The position numbers and the translations under genes were made by a program. The notes below the pieces were generated by a model. That model ran no database searches. It saw only the letters and a list, made by a program, of their open reading frames with translations, and was not told where the DNA came from. A stretch of DNA of 40,023 bases from Chara braunii (lineage: Eukaryota > Streptophyta > Charophyceae > Charales > Characeae): NCBI GenBank assembly GCA_003427395.1, contig BFEA01000492.1, positions 56,761 to 96,783 of the forward strand, given 5' to 3'. The first letter of the stretch is position 1; each line of letters opens with the position of its first letter. Shown here in pieces: positions 18,858 through 28,998 of this stretch.

Positions 18858-19571
18858 TGGGCGATCAGCCTGGCTATGGCGAGCAGCCCAGCCTAAGGCG
18901 GGGGGAGAAGGAGGCGAAGGAGAAGAGTGGCGAGGTACCTACCTGGCTATGGTGGACACCATCTTCACCACCTTGTTGGGCGCTGCATCTGGAAGGCCCC
19001 AGTTGGGGTAATGCCATACCAAGGAAGCTCGAGGCAGAGTCAGGGATGGTGGCTTAGTGAGCAGCGGCATAGCTGCTTTGGGTTGTCCTTTGGACAGGAG
19101 TGCAGCGACATAGCTGCTTTGCGTTGTCCTTTGCACATGAGGGCAGAGCCCTCAGTAGTCCGCCATAGCCTAGGCATGTGAGAGGAGGAAGAAGGGGGGA
19201 AGCCAGAGCTATGGTGGACCTGTTGTTGTGTCAGCAGTAAGAAGGAACTTGGGATATTGATTCTGGTTCATCCACTCATTGTTATTATTACTATTGGAAG
19301 AAGAATAAGATTGGCGAAGTGAAGAAGGAGGAGGAAGGTGGAGAGAGAAGGGGGATTTGTCATTGGTATTGCTGGTGTACATCTTCTTCTTCTTCTTCTC
19401 CTCCTTCTTCTTCTTCTTCTCCTCCTTCTTCTTCTTCTTCTCCTCCTTCTTCTTCTTCTTTCTATATTCTTTGGTCTCTATCTCTTTGCAAGTGCTTTCA
19501 TTTCTTTCGCAATTGGGTGGCACTGTCTTTCATTGTGAATTTGCACTTTGGGAATGACCAGGATCGTAACA
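18858..19571 (+). mobile_element. LTR A, copy 1 (5' LTR)
   Basis: This segment matches 31140-31714 on the opposite strand at high identity. The homology ends exactly at GTAACA (19571), giving a CA terminus, and a primer-binding site follows at once; these facts mark it as a 5' LTR. The start (TGGGCGATCAG) is set by where homology with copy 2 begins, and could be too short if copy 2 is truncated. Within the LTR both copies have a parallel short frame (around 18927-19181), probably chance conservation. An 80-bp pyrimidine minisatellite present here is absent from copy 2. The gag-pol downstream (element 1) carries a different LTR at its far end. Confidence 0.78.
19381..19460 (+). repeat. 21-bp pyrimidine minisatellite in LTR A
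   Basis: CTCCTCC blocks separated by CTT runs repeat with a 21-bp period about three to four times. The whole block, with about 20 flanking bases, is missing from the other LTR A copy. Confidence 0.9.
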
Positions 19572-19573
19572 AT

Positions 19574-19585
19574 TGGTATCGGAGC
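19574..19585 (+). promoter_or_regulatory. Primer-binding site, LTR A
   Basis: TGGTATCGGAGC lies two bases after the LTR end. It is complementary, with one difference, to the 3' end of plant initiator-Met tRNA (usual site TGGTATCAGAGC). It is where minus-strand cDNA synthesis starts in the intact element. Confidence 0.85.
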
Positions 19586-21060
19586 GAACTTACTTGCTGG
19601 CGAGAGGTGTTAGTCACCCTGAACCTAATTCTGAATTAGATGAGGGCTAACCTAATCTCGGATTAGGGTTGGAGGTTAGGGTTAAGAGGCGCAGTGAGGT
19701 ATGTGGATGGTGCCCCCACCTGGTTAGGTCATGTAGGGTCGACTTCAGACCTGACCAGGTTGTGGGTGTGATTGAATGGGGTGGCGAGACACAAAGGAGG
19801 CTGATTGGAGTAAGCGAGAGGGAGAAGAGAGTGAGAGGTACTCGCACCTGGAATCTGCACTTCAAAAAGACATAGAGTAACTTTTGGGCTTACCCTCAAG
19901 AGGGAGACTTGATCGGAGGCTGCCATATCTGCATCGAAGAGCTGCAAGTTGCTACTTTGGTCTTCAAACATCGACGGAGGATCCGGGGTTGTAATAGTGG
20001 TGTAGGGATGCCCTTTTAGTCATGCTAGGACACTTCGTGTAGTGGTAGCTAGGGGTCAGGAGGACCTATGAGAGAGGGGGGTGAGTCGTTATCCATCTTT
20101 GGAGGCTGGGCCTCACAGGTAAGTGCCGTGTGACCTGGGTATGCCCGTGGGAGGTTGCTTGGTGCTTCATGGCCTGTTGGGGTGTGTTGGGCTCTCTTCC
20201 TCTTCTCTGCGGTTTTGGTTGTGTGTGTGAGCATGTGGATTGCTTTCTCACCTGATGGATGGATGGATGATGTATCTTGTTCTCAATGACATATCTTTCT
20301 ACGGTGCATTGTCTTTTCACTTCTGAACGGCTGTAGGGGTAGGTTCTTGCTGAAAGTTGTCTTTTCCTTTTCAGTACGCTAGAGGCAGTTTGGGACTGAC
20401 TTGGTACACCTATCCACGACCTACTTGGGACCCTTTGGGACTCAGTAGGACCAGGTCCAATGGAACAGGACCTTTAGGACCCAAATCTGTTGCCATCAAT
20501 GCATCTCTTTGCTGTGCTGAATTTGGGGGACACACGGCTAGTAGGGACATTCCTTTCAAGGGGATCTTGACTGGTCTTACTGCTTGTTCTCACACACTGC
20601 CCCGCGTCTGGCTCGGCGACCGTTTGCACCCCTCGAAATCTCCATTGCTGCATTTAGTTTTCTTTGGCTGACTTATTTGTGGTACATGTTCCTTGTCAGG
20701 TTAGACAAGAGGGGATCTCCAGCTAATCTGATCGGGCCCGTTCGTTAAGTCCGTCCTCTCTTTTATTTGTTTTTATTTATTTATTTATTTACTTTATTCT
20801 GCTGCATGAATGCCATTCTCTAAGTCCAAATGAATTGCCACTCCGACTAGGAGTTCTACCTTCTGCCCTTTGTGATTTATTTGTTTTCTTTTATCTGAAC
20901 TACCTATGTCCAGCATTGAGACGCGTGCGCAGAAAGCGGAAAGAGAGAGAAGGTATTCTTTTTTTTGAGAGTGTGAGGAGAGGAAAGAGGAGTGTTCGTC
21001 CAAACGTGAGCGAAGTGCGGACCCCTCTTGAGAGATTTACTGACACCCCATCCTCTAGCA
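19586..21060 (+). other. Retroelement 5' leader region
   Basis: About 1.5 kb between primer-binding site and gag, with no coding sequence recognised. It contains GGATTAGGGTTGGAGGTTAG, (GATG)n near 20258, a GGGAC/GGACC word cluster at 20391-20472, and TTTA runs at 20768-20790. Because the flanking LTR A and the downstream gag belong to different families (see findings), a rearrangement breakpoint is expected somewhere here. Confidence 0.5.
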
Positions 21061-22605
21061 TGGCAGACATCTCATCCGCGCAATGGAAGGCCATGTTGGA
21101 CGCAGCGGCCGAGAGTGAGAAACCATTTTTTCATAAACTTTATGAGGACGCAATACACAGAGAGAGGGAGGCAGAGGCAGCAGCCAAAGCCACAAGTATT
21201 GTTGCCCAAGTGGCTCTCCTCGAGGTTCCGGAATCCAGTGATGCCCGGTTCGGAGAGAAGCTAGCTGCTGCCGTAGCAGCCTTGGTTCAACTACGGACCT
21301 TGGAAGATCTTGAGTCCCGTGTGATAGCTCTAGAGCAGCGGAACCAAGAGCTGCAGGCTGAGATAGTCAGCCTCAAACAGTCCCAACTGACTGCCCCCCG
21401 TCCTCCTAATCCTCGTCCTGCTGCAGTCCCAGTCTCTCACCTTAACACAGTCCTCATGCAAAGAGCAAGTGGAATTGGGACGAGCGCAGGAACCGGTGCC
21501 AGTTCCTCAAGCGGCAGCGCTGGCAGTTTTGCACTGGTCCCGGTCCTAAATGCAGGAACATCGGCCCAAAACGCCGCAGTTCTTACTGGCGTACAATACA
21601 GCGGTCCCATAGTGGACAAGAGGGCGGCTACATTGCCGTCTAAGTACGACGAGAAGGCGGACATCACCTCTTGGATCAGCTCCATGCGCTCATACTTTGA
21701 GGTACTGCGAACACCGCAAGAAGACCGAAGCATGATAATGGGCACAAATACGGAGCCCGTCGTACGGAGTTTCATAGAACTCCAAGCTGTTAGTGCAGGT
21801 TATGAGAGAATTGACCTGACTGAGTTGGTGAAAGTAACTCATGTACATACTCTTGAGGACCTCCTCATCACGCAATATAAAGATAAGCACGCTGCGCTCA
21901 AGGCAAGGCTAAAGCTTGAGGCCCTTAAAGGTCAAAAGTGGAGGACTTCCACGTAGGCTTTGGAGCAGCACTTGACTGGTTTGTTCACCACTCCAAACCT
22001 GGGATGAACTAACGTGTCTTGCATGGATGTAGTAATGGGAGTGGCCCCTGAAGACTATGTCTCCCGGCTAGGACTCGAGGACCATTCGACCTGGCGTGAG
22101 CTCCTGGCGGATTTAGTCAACCTATAAGCCAAAGACCTCACTCGGCGTGCGAAGACACCCGCTGCAGGTAAAACTTTACCACGCAAGCGGTACGGAAGGA
22201 GCAACCAGCTTGCCCTGCATGAACATCAGGAGGCTGAGGATCAGTCCTACGCGGATGATCTGTCTCTAGAGGATGATCTAGAGTCGGACTTCGATATGGG
22301 TTGTTCTACATCATCCCTGGAGTCTGACATGAATGAAGACGAAAAATGTAATGGCTTTAAAAAAGACTGCTTCAAGCAAGGGGCCTAATCGTGGTTCGAG
22401 TAGGGGAACTATAGCACACCTCCCCAAGAATGCAAAGATCCCTGAGAAACCGGAGGATGCTTCCACTAAGCCTTGGGAAGCCCTCCGCATTAGTCAAAAG
22501 GAATGGGAGAGAAAATCCAAACTGCGCATGTGTTTGCATTGTCAAAAGCCTGGGCACGGTGTGCAGGAATGTTATCGTCTGCAGGGAAACAGGCAAACTG
22601 CGTAG
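21061..22605 (+). pseudogene. Element 1 gag
   Basis: The start at 21061 (MADISSAQWKAMLD) follows a leader and is preferred to an upstream in-frame Met at 20835, whose extra residues look non-coding. A coiled coil (LEDLESRVIALEQRNQELQ, about residues 80-110) and a Ser/Gly/Ala-rich linker precede the capsid-like part (LPSKYDEKADITSWISSMRS, about residues 190-215). The first frame stops at 21954-21956; the capsid continues in another frame (VEDFHVGFGAALDWFVHHS) with later stops near 22015 and 22125. A CCHC zinc knuckle (CLHCQKPGHGVQEC) lies at 22531-22572 in yet another frame. It would package element RNA; it is now a pseudogene. Confidence 0.82.
22531..22572 (+). other. CCHC zinc knuckle of element 1 gag
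   Basis: CX2CX4HX4C is intact (CLHCQKPGHGVQEC). In retroelement nucleocapsids this motif binds the genomic RNA. Confidence 0.9.
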
Positions 22606-22801
22606 AAGAGTTATCATCACTCTCTACAACAAGGGAAGCTAAACAGTCAGTTGCAGGCCCCTCCAAGGAGCCTGAATCTGATCAACAACCTGCTCTTGAA
22701 TCCCAAATTGATGTTGAATCCAAGGTTGCTGCAGTTCAAGTACTTTACACTGAGCCTTGGAAGGAGACTAACGAAGTCAACTTCTACTCTCACCTGGAAC
22801 A

Positions 22802-23250
22802 TTGTTGCAGCTTAAGCAGCAACGCCGTGTTCAAAAGAGTGTGGAACTGATTTTCTTTAAGATGCTCATTAATCGTCCATACATCCGCGTGCTGATTGAT
22901 AATGGCTCAACGACTAACCTCTTTTCTCCTAACGGGATTCGTAAGGCGGATCTGGGAATGAAGCAAGTGGAATTGCAGAACCCTTGTCAGACCCAGGTAG
23001 GCAACTAAGAGGTTGTCACCTCAACACATGTTGTCAAAGGTGTGCACGTCACCTTTGACAAGGATCGAACTGTCACACATCAGCAGAACTTTTACATCCT
23101 GGACAAGTGTCCTTTCAACGCGGTCATTGGTTTGGGCTGGTTAAAGGTTCATTGTCTAAGGACCACATGGGCGGATACTCAATTCGTGGTGCGTGATGCA
23201 AAGGGGAACGAGCGTACCGTTCTATTGGACGAGACGCGCGAGTCCCAGTG
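22802..23250 (+). pseudogene. Element 1 aspartic protease
   Basis: The motif VLIDNGSTTNLFS (around 22892-22930) is the active-site flap of a retropepsin, where the family has Asp-Ser/Thr-Gly. Here the middle residue is Asn (codon 22901-22903). NFYILDKCPFNAVIGLGWL near 23090-23143 matches the usual C-terminal FYVLP...ILGMDWL block. A TAA interrupts the frame at 23006-23008, between the two. In an active element this enzyme cuts gag-pol. Confidence 0.78.
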
Positions 23251-24837
23251 ACTCTTCTGAGTGCAAACAAATTCTGCAAATCGGTGCGCAGGCGCAAGGA
23301 AGCTGAGCATGTACATGTGGCCCTTGTGAAGCCCCTTCATGTGCCTTCTACTTTTGCTGGATTTTCTACCTTGAAAAATAATTCTACTTCTACTACCTCT
23401 ATTTTTGTTCCATCTACTTCTACTATAAGAAATCAGTCTACTTCTGATCCAACTACTTCGAATTCGGTTGTAATTACTGTAAATTCTCAATCTGATTTTT
23501 TCTCTCCTTATGAGGATGATCCTCCACCGGAAGTCCCAACCAACACTCGTCATCAATTAGATCGATTTTCCGAAGTTCTGGTTGAACCTCGTGGAGTTCC
23601 CGAGCGCCCCGTCAAACACAAGATCGAGATAATAGAAGGGAGTGTTTCTCCAAAGGGTTGTGTCTACCTTATGGGATAAGGCGAGTTGGAGGAGTTGAGG
23701 AGACAAATTGACGACATGATTGATCGTGGATGGATTAGGCCCACTGAGTCTGAGTTCGGTGCACCTGTCCTGTTTGTGCCAAAGAAAGGAGGCAAACTCC
23801 GAATGTGTATCGACTATCAAGGCCTAAACTGTATCACCCGAAAAAACGCTTATCCCTTGCCTCGCATAGATGATCTGCTAAATGTTGCAGGTGGGTGCAA
23901 GGTCTTCTCCAAGATCGACCTCAAGTCTGGCTACCAGCTGATTGAAGTTGATCCGAACGACCAACACAAAAATGCATTCAAAACACACGATGGGCTATAC
24001 GAATTCATCGTAATGTCCTTTGGCTTTACGAATGCACCAGCCACATTTCAGTGCCTCATGGACAAGATTCTCCGCCATCAGCTCAACAGTTTTGTTGTTG
24101 TTTACCTTGACGACATCCTGATTTTCAGCAAGCCCATGGAAGAGCATGTCAAGCACCTTGAGGAGGATTTGCAGGTCCTCAAGGACGCATAGCTGCACCT
24201 CAACTTAGAGAAATATAAGTTTGGAAGGGACAGCGTCATCTATCTTGGGCACCGGTTGTCGGCAAAAGGCCTCAACCGGCAAACGTACGTGAACTGCGTT
24301 TTTTTCTTGGTCTGGCTTCGTATTACCAAAAGTTTGTGCCCCAATTCTTTGTCATTGCTCACCCACTCTCGAGACTAACAAGCAAAAATGTTGCCTATGC
24401 GTGGTGTGAGAAATGTGAGACTGCATTTCAAGCCTTGAAAGAGGCTTTGGTAGGTCATCCTATGCTCCGCATTACGGATCCCAACCTCACGTTCGTAGTC
24501 ACTGCGGACGCGAGCCAGTATGGATTGGTGCAGTGCTGCAACAAGATGATGGCGATGGTCTGCGTCCGCTCGAGTATTACAACAAACGCATGCCCAACCA
24601 CAAGGTAGCTACCTCCACATGCGTGAGCTCTATGCCTTGCGAGAGGCGCTCACACATTGGATGCGGTGGATCAAAACGCAAACTGATCTCTCTCCGACGC
24701 TGACCCGCTGGTTGCATGACATCGATGTTTACAATTTTGAATTGAAACACAAGAAAGGTTGTTATAATCGTGCTGCTAATGCTTTGTCGTGTCATCTTGA
24801 GTTTTTGACTTGCCTTGTGAGCTCATATGACCTCTGA
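23248..24837 (+). pseudogene. Element 1 reverse transcriptase and RNase H
   Basis: A Ser/Thr-rich linker leads to FSEVLVEPRGVP (about 23570), then a premature TAA (23677-23679) in a stretch that should be continuous. RT motifs follow: GWIRPTESEFGAPVLFVPKK, RMCIDYQGLN, FSKIDLKSGYQ (motif A), FGFTNAPATFQ (motif B), and YLDD at 24103-24114 (motif C). A TAG at 24190-24192 precedes LHLNLEKYKFG. A deletion near 24280 removes part of the thumb. RNase H keeps VVTADASQYG but is frameshifted near 24530 and 24620, has a deletion in the middle near 24665, and ends with ANALSCH where the family has ADALSRR. The polymerase core itself looks otherwise conserved. Confidence 0.85.
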
Positions 24838-26080
24838 AGGAAACTGAAGGAGGATCTGGTCGAACACACTGCCAAGAATCCGGACCTTAGTGCCATCCTT
24901 GAGCAGCTCAAGGCTGACCCTAGCAGTCAGCCTGATTTTCACGAGTGTGAGGGTCTTGTATTCCGCCGGTATGGGAAGTTTGATCATTTGTGTGTACCCA
25001 ACCATGCGCCTCTCCGAACTCACTTCTTGGATTTGGCACATGGTCAGAGTGGACACTTCGGCTTTGAGAAGACTTATAGAAGTCTTTTGCAGCAGTTTGA
25101 TTGGCCGAGAATGAAGGGATCCGCTCAGAAATATATTGTTGAATGTCAAGTCTGTCAAAGAACCAAGGTCCATAAGCATACGCCTTATGGCCTGTTGAAA
25201 CCCCTCCCCATTCCTGATGGACCCGGTGAGTCGGTTTCTATCGAATTCACGGACATCAGGAAGGTGAGCGAGGGAGGACATTCACAAGTCATGGTCATCG
25301 AGGATCATTTTTCCAAATTTCTGAATTTGATTCCTCTACCTTCTCATGCACCAACTGAGTTTGTGATCGAAGAATTTCACCAGCAATACATTCTGCAGTA
25401 TGAACCCCCGAAAACTCTTGTGAGTGATCGGGACACTAGGTTCATTAGAGTTGATTGGAAGGACTTGACTTCTCAGATCTACAACATTAAACTCGACAAG
25501 ACTTTTGGTCGACACACTGAAGCCAATGGATTGGCCGAGGAAATCAACCAGACTGTCATTCAACTACTTCGCGCGTTAATTGTTCCAGATCAGAACGTGG
25601 GACAAGGAGTTACACAAAGTGAAGGGGTTGTACAAAAACTCCATTCACTCCGCAACTGGCATAACACAGAATCAGCTGCAATATGGTTGGCAGTTGCGCA
25701 ATCCTCTCTCCTATCTGTTTCCCGAACTATCACCTGGTCTGACGTCCGGCATGCCTGGCTACAATGCCATATGTGCGCGCTTGCTCAAAGTTGTTATCGC
25801 AGCGATGAACAAGCGTCAACATGCCATGATCAAACATGCTAACAAGTCGCGCAAAGAAGGAAACTTCGAAGTAGGGAGTTATGTTTGGGTCAACATGTCT
25901 GACTTTTCTGACGAAGAGGGTGTATCACGGAAGCTTCTTCCACTGTATTATGGCCCTTGGCAAGTTCTAAAGGTGGTGCTTGAGGCGAACGGCATAGGCC
26001 GAGATCTGCTTGTACTTCGGGGAGCTGTTGACGTCACCAGCGGCATTGTAGATAGGCTAGATAAGGTCTGCCATTTGTAG
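24838..26080 (+). pseudogene. Element 1 integrase
   Basis: The HHCC zinc-binding region is intact: LAHGQSGHFGFEKTY (about 25037-25080), then CQVCQRTK (about 25147-25170). The catalytic core starts at SIEFTDI, where the first Asp is replaced by Glu (25243-25245). The second Asp is in SDRDTRF (25426-25428), and the Glu is in GLAEEINQT (25537-25539). The frame changes near 25600, after which the C-terminal part (HSATGITQNQLQYG, then RKLLPLYYGPWQVLKV) continues to a stop at 26080. The last 35 or so residues are encoded inside LTR B. No chromodomain is recognised. Confidence 0.85.
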
Positions 26081-26293
26081 TCTGGGTGCAAAGCGACAGA
26101 TAGGATGTCAACATTGGTTCTTTGTTGATGATGATGAGATTATTCCAGCATTGTCACTTATGAGCTTTTGTTGTGCTCCTATTTGGTGGGACTCGTGTTG
26201 CAATTCTGCTTTTGGTTCGAGGTCACGACTATCTGGTCTCATGTGTATGATGCTGCTTGGTTTCTGAAGTTCGCTATCGCTCATTTCCGTGCA
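25974..26293 (+). mobile_element. LTR B, copy 1 (3' LTR of element 1)
   Basis: This 320-bp segment is highly similar to 36650-36968 in inverted orientation. Homology starts at TGGTGCTTGA and stops at GTGCA, giving TG...CA ends. It overlaps the end of pol, whose stop is 107 bases inside. The flank after it (CAAGG) does not match that of the other copy. No TATA box was identified. Confidence 0.82.
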
Positions 26294-26464
26294 CAAGGGC
26301 CAAAGAAGGTCCCAACAAAAAAATAATAAAAGAATTCTGGAAAAAAAACTATGTATGTTATGCAGAAAAATAAACTCAGCAACTTTTGCCCGAGGGTCAC
26401 ATCGAAATTCCTTACAAAATTTTAAATAAAAAGTAAAGTTGAAACTTAAAAATTATTTTTTAAT
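26294..26464. other. AT-rich flank
   Basis: A/T-rich sequence between LTR B and the T tract of GC-palindrome module 1. No gene seen. Confidence 0.5.
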
Positions 26465-26525
26465 TTTTTTTTTTTTTTTTTTTTTTGGCCCGGCCGGGCA
26501 AGTGGTCCCGGTCCACTCCGGTACG
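26465..26525. repeat. GC-palindrome module 1
   Basis: T22 at 26465-26486 is followed directly by GGCCCGGCCGGGC (palindromic) and a further near-palindrome AGTGGTCCCGGTCCACT. Similar T-run or A-run plus CCCGGGC/CCGG modules occur at 37760, 38131 and 39188. Confidence 0.6.
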
Positions 26526-26761
26526 CTAGTAAATTAACGAAAAAACTTATACCCCGTCCACCCTAAACCCAACACAACCCCGACCTATAGAACGTCAAAA
26601 ATGGACCTACGAGCGCTCCCTCCACTAAGTATAAACCCGTACCCTGCGCCAACACTGACACCACACAGAAAACAACTCGACCCAGACTAGACGGTTTTTT
26701 CCTACCCTACCAAAACCACACACATGCTTGCGCCTCAGTGCAGGAACGCCACCATGGCCAC

Positions 26762-27740
26762 TTACTTCACCTGCCCCACCATAGTGTACGTCCAAGGGAC
26801 TTTTACTTCCATTTTCTCTCGTCTTTCTTCTCCCTCGGACTGTCTTTCTTCTCCTTTCTGTCCCCCATCTTTCCTAGGACCGTTACCTTTCTTGTCATCA
26901 TCTCCATCATCCCCGCCATCTCCACCTCCGTCAACACCTCCAACACCACCACTCAACCTGGCTGATGCGATGGTCGTTGTCAAGATACGATCTAACTGGC
27001 GAGCGTAGTCAAGGATCTTTCATCTATTGGATGGGAGGAAGCACAGAGGAAGTTATTCCAAGTACTTTGGAATTCCTCTTGGTGCCATTATCTTTTTTCC
27101 TACCGATTTTGAAGTGCAGTGAGCTCTTGGGTGGTGTGCAGCAAAGTGTCAGCTAACTTCCATCTCTTTTCCTGTTTGCTCCCTCAACATGCACTGGAGC
27201 CTTTCTCCATCTTCCCTCATCCTTTTCTTCTCATTATACTCCATTCTCTTTTGGGCCAAGAGCCGATTGTGGAGGTCACTTCACTTCTCTTCCAACGACA
27301 AATTTTCCTCCTCCTCGTCAACACATGTTGCTAGTTTTGCCACAAAGGCATCCCTCTCCTCTTCGGCATCTTCCTGCAACTCGGTTCAGAATCCAGATTT
27401 TTCCACCCAATCTTCATATTTTACCTGTTGAAGCCTAAGATGCCCAACAATACTACTTTCTGCAACTTCTCCCTGGTGTCCAACTCCGGTCTTCCTTTTC
27501 TTCTTATTAACTCTTCCCCCTCTTCTTCTTCTTCTTCTCCAACTCTTTCTGCATCGCTTCTTTTTTCTTTTTCATCTCTGCTTCTAACCGCTCCTTTTCC
27601 ACCTCCATTTGTTTTCTTTCTTGTTCCAATTTCTTTTTCACTTCCTCCTCCTCCTTCCTCTTTTTCTTTTCAGCCAGCCTCCTATCAATTTACGCCTGCT
27701 GTTTCACGGTATAAGGCTGGGTGGTCCTACCGGACTTTGT
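26762..27740 (-). pseudogene. Coiled-coil gag-like remnant (element C)
   Basis: On the minus strand, frames with stops encode a highly charged coiled coil (RRLAEKKKRKEEEEVKKK, then EQERKQMEVEKERLEAEMKK; about 27670-27530). Further blocks contain EEERDAFVAKLATCVDEEEE, MEYNEKKRMREDGERLQ, LLHTTQELTALQNR and LDRILTTTIASARLSGG, then a Gly/Asp-rich tail ending MEVKVPWTYTMVGQVK. It lies downstream of the minus-strand primer-binding site at 28986, where gag should be. No zinc knuckle is visible. It is a decayed structural gene of a third retroelement, by context and composition only. Confidence 0.5.
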
Positions 27741-27888
27741 GATGGTACACATTCTAACAGTACGGAGGAATCCGAGGGGAAAGAAGAAGCGGAGCAGAGC
27801 CCCCCGACCATGGTGAAAAGAAGCACATGTATGTAGACTCCGCCTCCTCACCACATAGACTTACACCTCAACACTTACCAACTCTGAC

Positions 27889-27995
27889 CTATCGCCTTCA
27901 CCCGAAACGCCCGATCAATATCGTTGCATCTGGATCGAAAGTTGTGCTAAATGCAGCTATAATGACCAGGCGTCATATTCGGGTGAAGACGGTAG
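27889..27995. repeat. Hairpin element H, copy 2
   Basis: Arms CTATCGCCTTCACCCGAA and TTCGGGTGAAGACGGTAG pair apart from two transitions. The interior (CTGGATCGAAAGTTGTGCTAA, then ATGCAGCTATAATGACC) is closely similar to copy 1 at 9623-9733. At one stem position copy 1 has C-G and copy 2 has A-T. Confidence 0.82.
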
Positions 27996-28054
27996 AGTAG
28001 GGTTTGACCTAATGTTCCCTTCCCACAGTGTCACTACAACTCCCCTATCAACTG

Positions 28055-28454
28055 GTGGGCAACCAGCAGTTTAAGGCCAGCTAGCATAGATCTCAAGAAT
28101 TTTTCGCCGTGCCCACCAAATTGAAAAGGTTCGTTCTCAAGACTTAAGACTCCTCACTGCATCAGCTTTGGTTCCGTCGCATGCCGGTAAGTACCGGTCT
28201 TAGGGCTAGACAAGTTGTTTTACGAGCGCTCGTCGCTGATGCCCCAGTGGGCAATCAGCACTTTTAAGGCCAGCTAGCACAGATCTCAATAATTTTTTAA
28301 CGATGCAGACAGGACGTCGTGCCCACCAAATTGAAAAGGCTCGTCCTCAAGACTTAAGACTCCTCACTGCATCAACTTTGGTTCCGTCGCATGCCGGTAA
28401 GTACCGGTCTTAGGGCTAGACAAGTTGTTTTATGAGCGCTCGCCGCTGATGCCC
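28055..28454. repeat. About 200-bp tandem repeat in element C leader
   Basis: Unit 1 (28055-28246) and unit 2 (28247-28454) begin GTGGGCAA and end CGCTGATGCCC. They share a long nearly identical core with GCATGCCGGTAAGTACCGG. Unit 2 has about 20 extra bases (around TAACGATGCAGACAGGACG) missing from unit 1. Confidence 0.92.
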
Positions 28455-28985
28455 ATGCTCCCTACTTAGCGGGTGATTCATCTAGCTGCCGAGCCTCTAC
28501 CCTAGACACGACCTAATGCATGCACGAGTATAGACCTCTCACGGGGTTAGGACCCACTGGGTACGCATGCCCCCAGGTAGGCTGGCAACCACTAGCCACT
28601 TCCCCACAAGGGGAGGAGCCTTTACTCCAGGAGAGTGTCCGTCCTCTGGACTAACTCACAAACTCATGCAGACCAGGCTGACTAAAGACAATTGCAAAAT
28701 ATGTCGTCAACAGATTTGACCAGCCGTAGCGTCTCCAAGATGTGGGAAGGTACTCCAGCTCACAAAAATTCAACCAACAACAAAGACAGGGCCAGGCACG
28801 TCACTTGTGACCGTTCCCTTGTTGACGCTTCATGATGCCGCTCCTTGCATGCGGGTACGCGCTCTCACTCTCCCCCACAACAGGCCACTTCTTCTTCGGC
28901 CATCAACCCTAGATGAAACCCAAACTTGCTTCTCGCCGGCCTTATGCCTGCCAGCGCCCACCTCAAACAGATGCAGCGGGTTCTT
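28455..28985 (-). other. Element C 5' leader
   Basis: Between the minus-strand primer-binding site and the tandem repeat there is no recognisable gene. A 60-codon frame on the minus strand is not supported. With the tandem repeat the leader totals about 1.2 kb, like those of the other two gypsy elements here. Confidence 0.45.
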
Positions 28986-28997
28986 GCTCCGATACCA
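28986..28997 (-). promoter_or_regulatory. Primer-binding site, element C
   Basis: On the minus strand TGGTATCGGAGC, identical to the LTR A site, follows TTCATTGCAAT. It marks a third LTR element reading leftward. Confidence 0.8.
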
Positions 28998-28998
28998 A

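Larger units (their letters stand above)
21061..26293 (+). mobile_element. Ty3/gypsy retrotransposon, element 1 (internal region plus 3' LTR B)
   Basis: Order gag, zinc knuckle, protease, RT, RNase H, integrase is that of Ty3/gypsy. All domains are present but interrupted by stops (23677, 24190), small deletions (near 24280 and 24665) and frameshifts. Pol runs into an LTR at 25974-26293 that also exists at 36650-36968 on the other strand. The element has no matching 5' LTR beside it. Confidence 0.88.

Noticed and set aside
18927-19181. Conserved 77-84 residue protein shared by the two LTR A copies
   Set aside because: The frame lies inside an LTR; its conservation follows from LTR homology and gives no evidence for translation.
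28055-28454. CRISPR array or similar
   Set aside because: Only two long, nearly identical units in tandem without short regular repeats and spacers, in a eukaryotic transposon setting.
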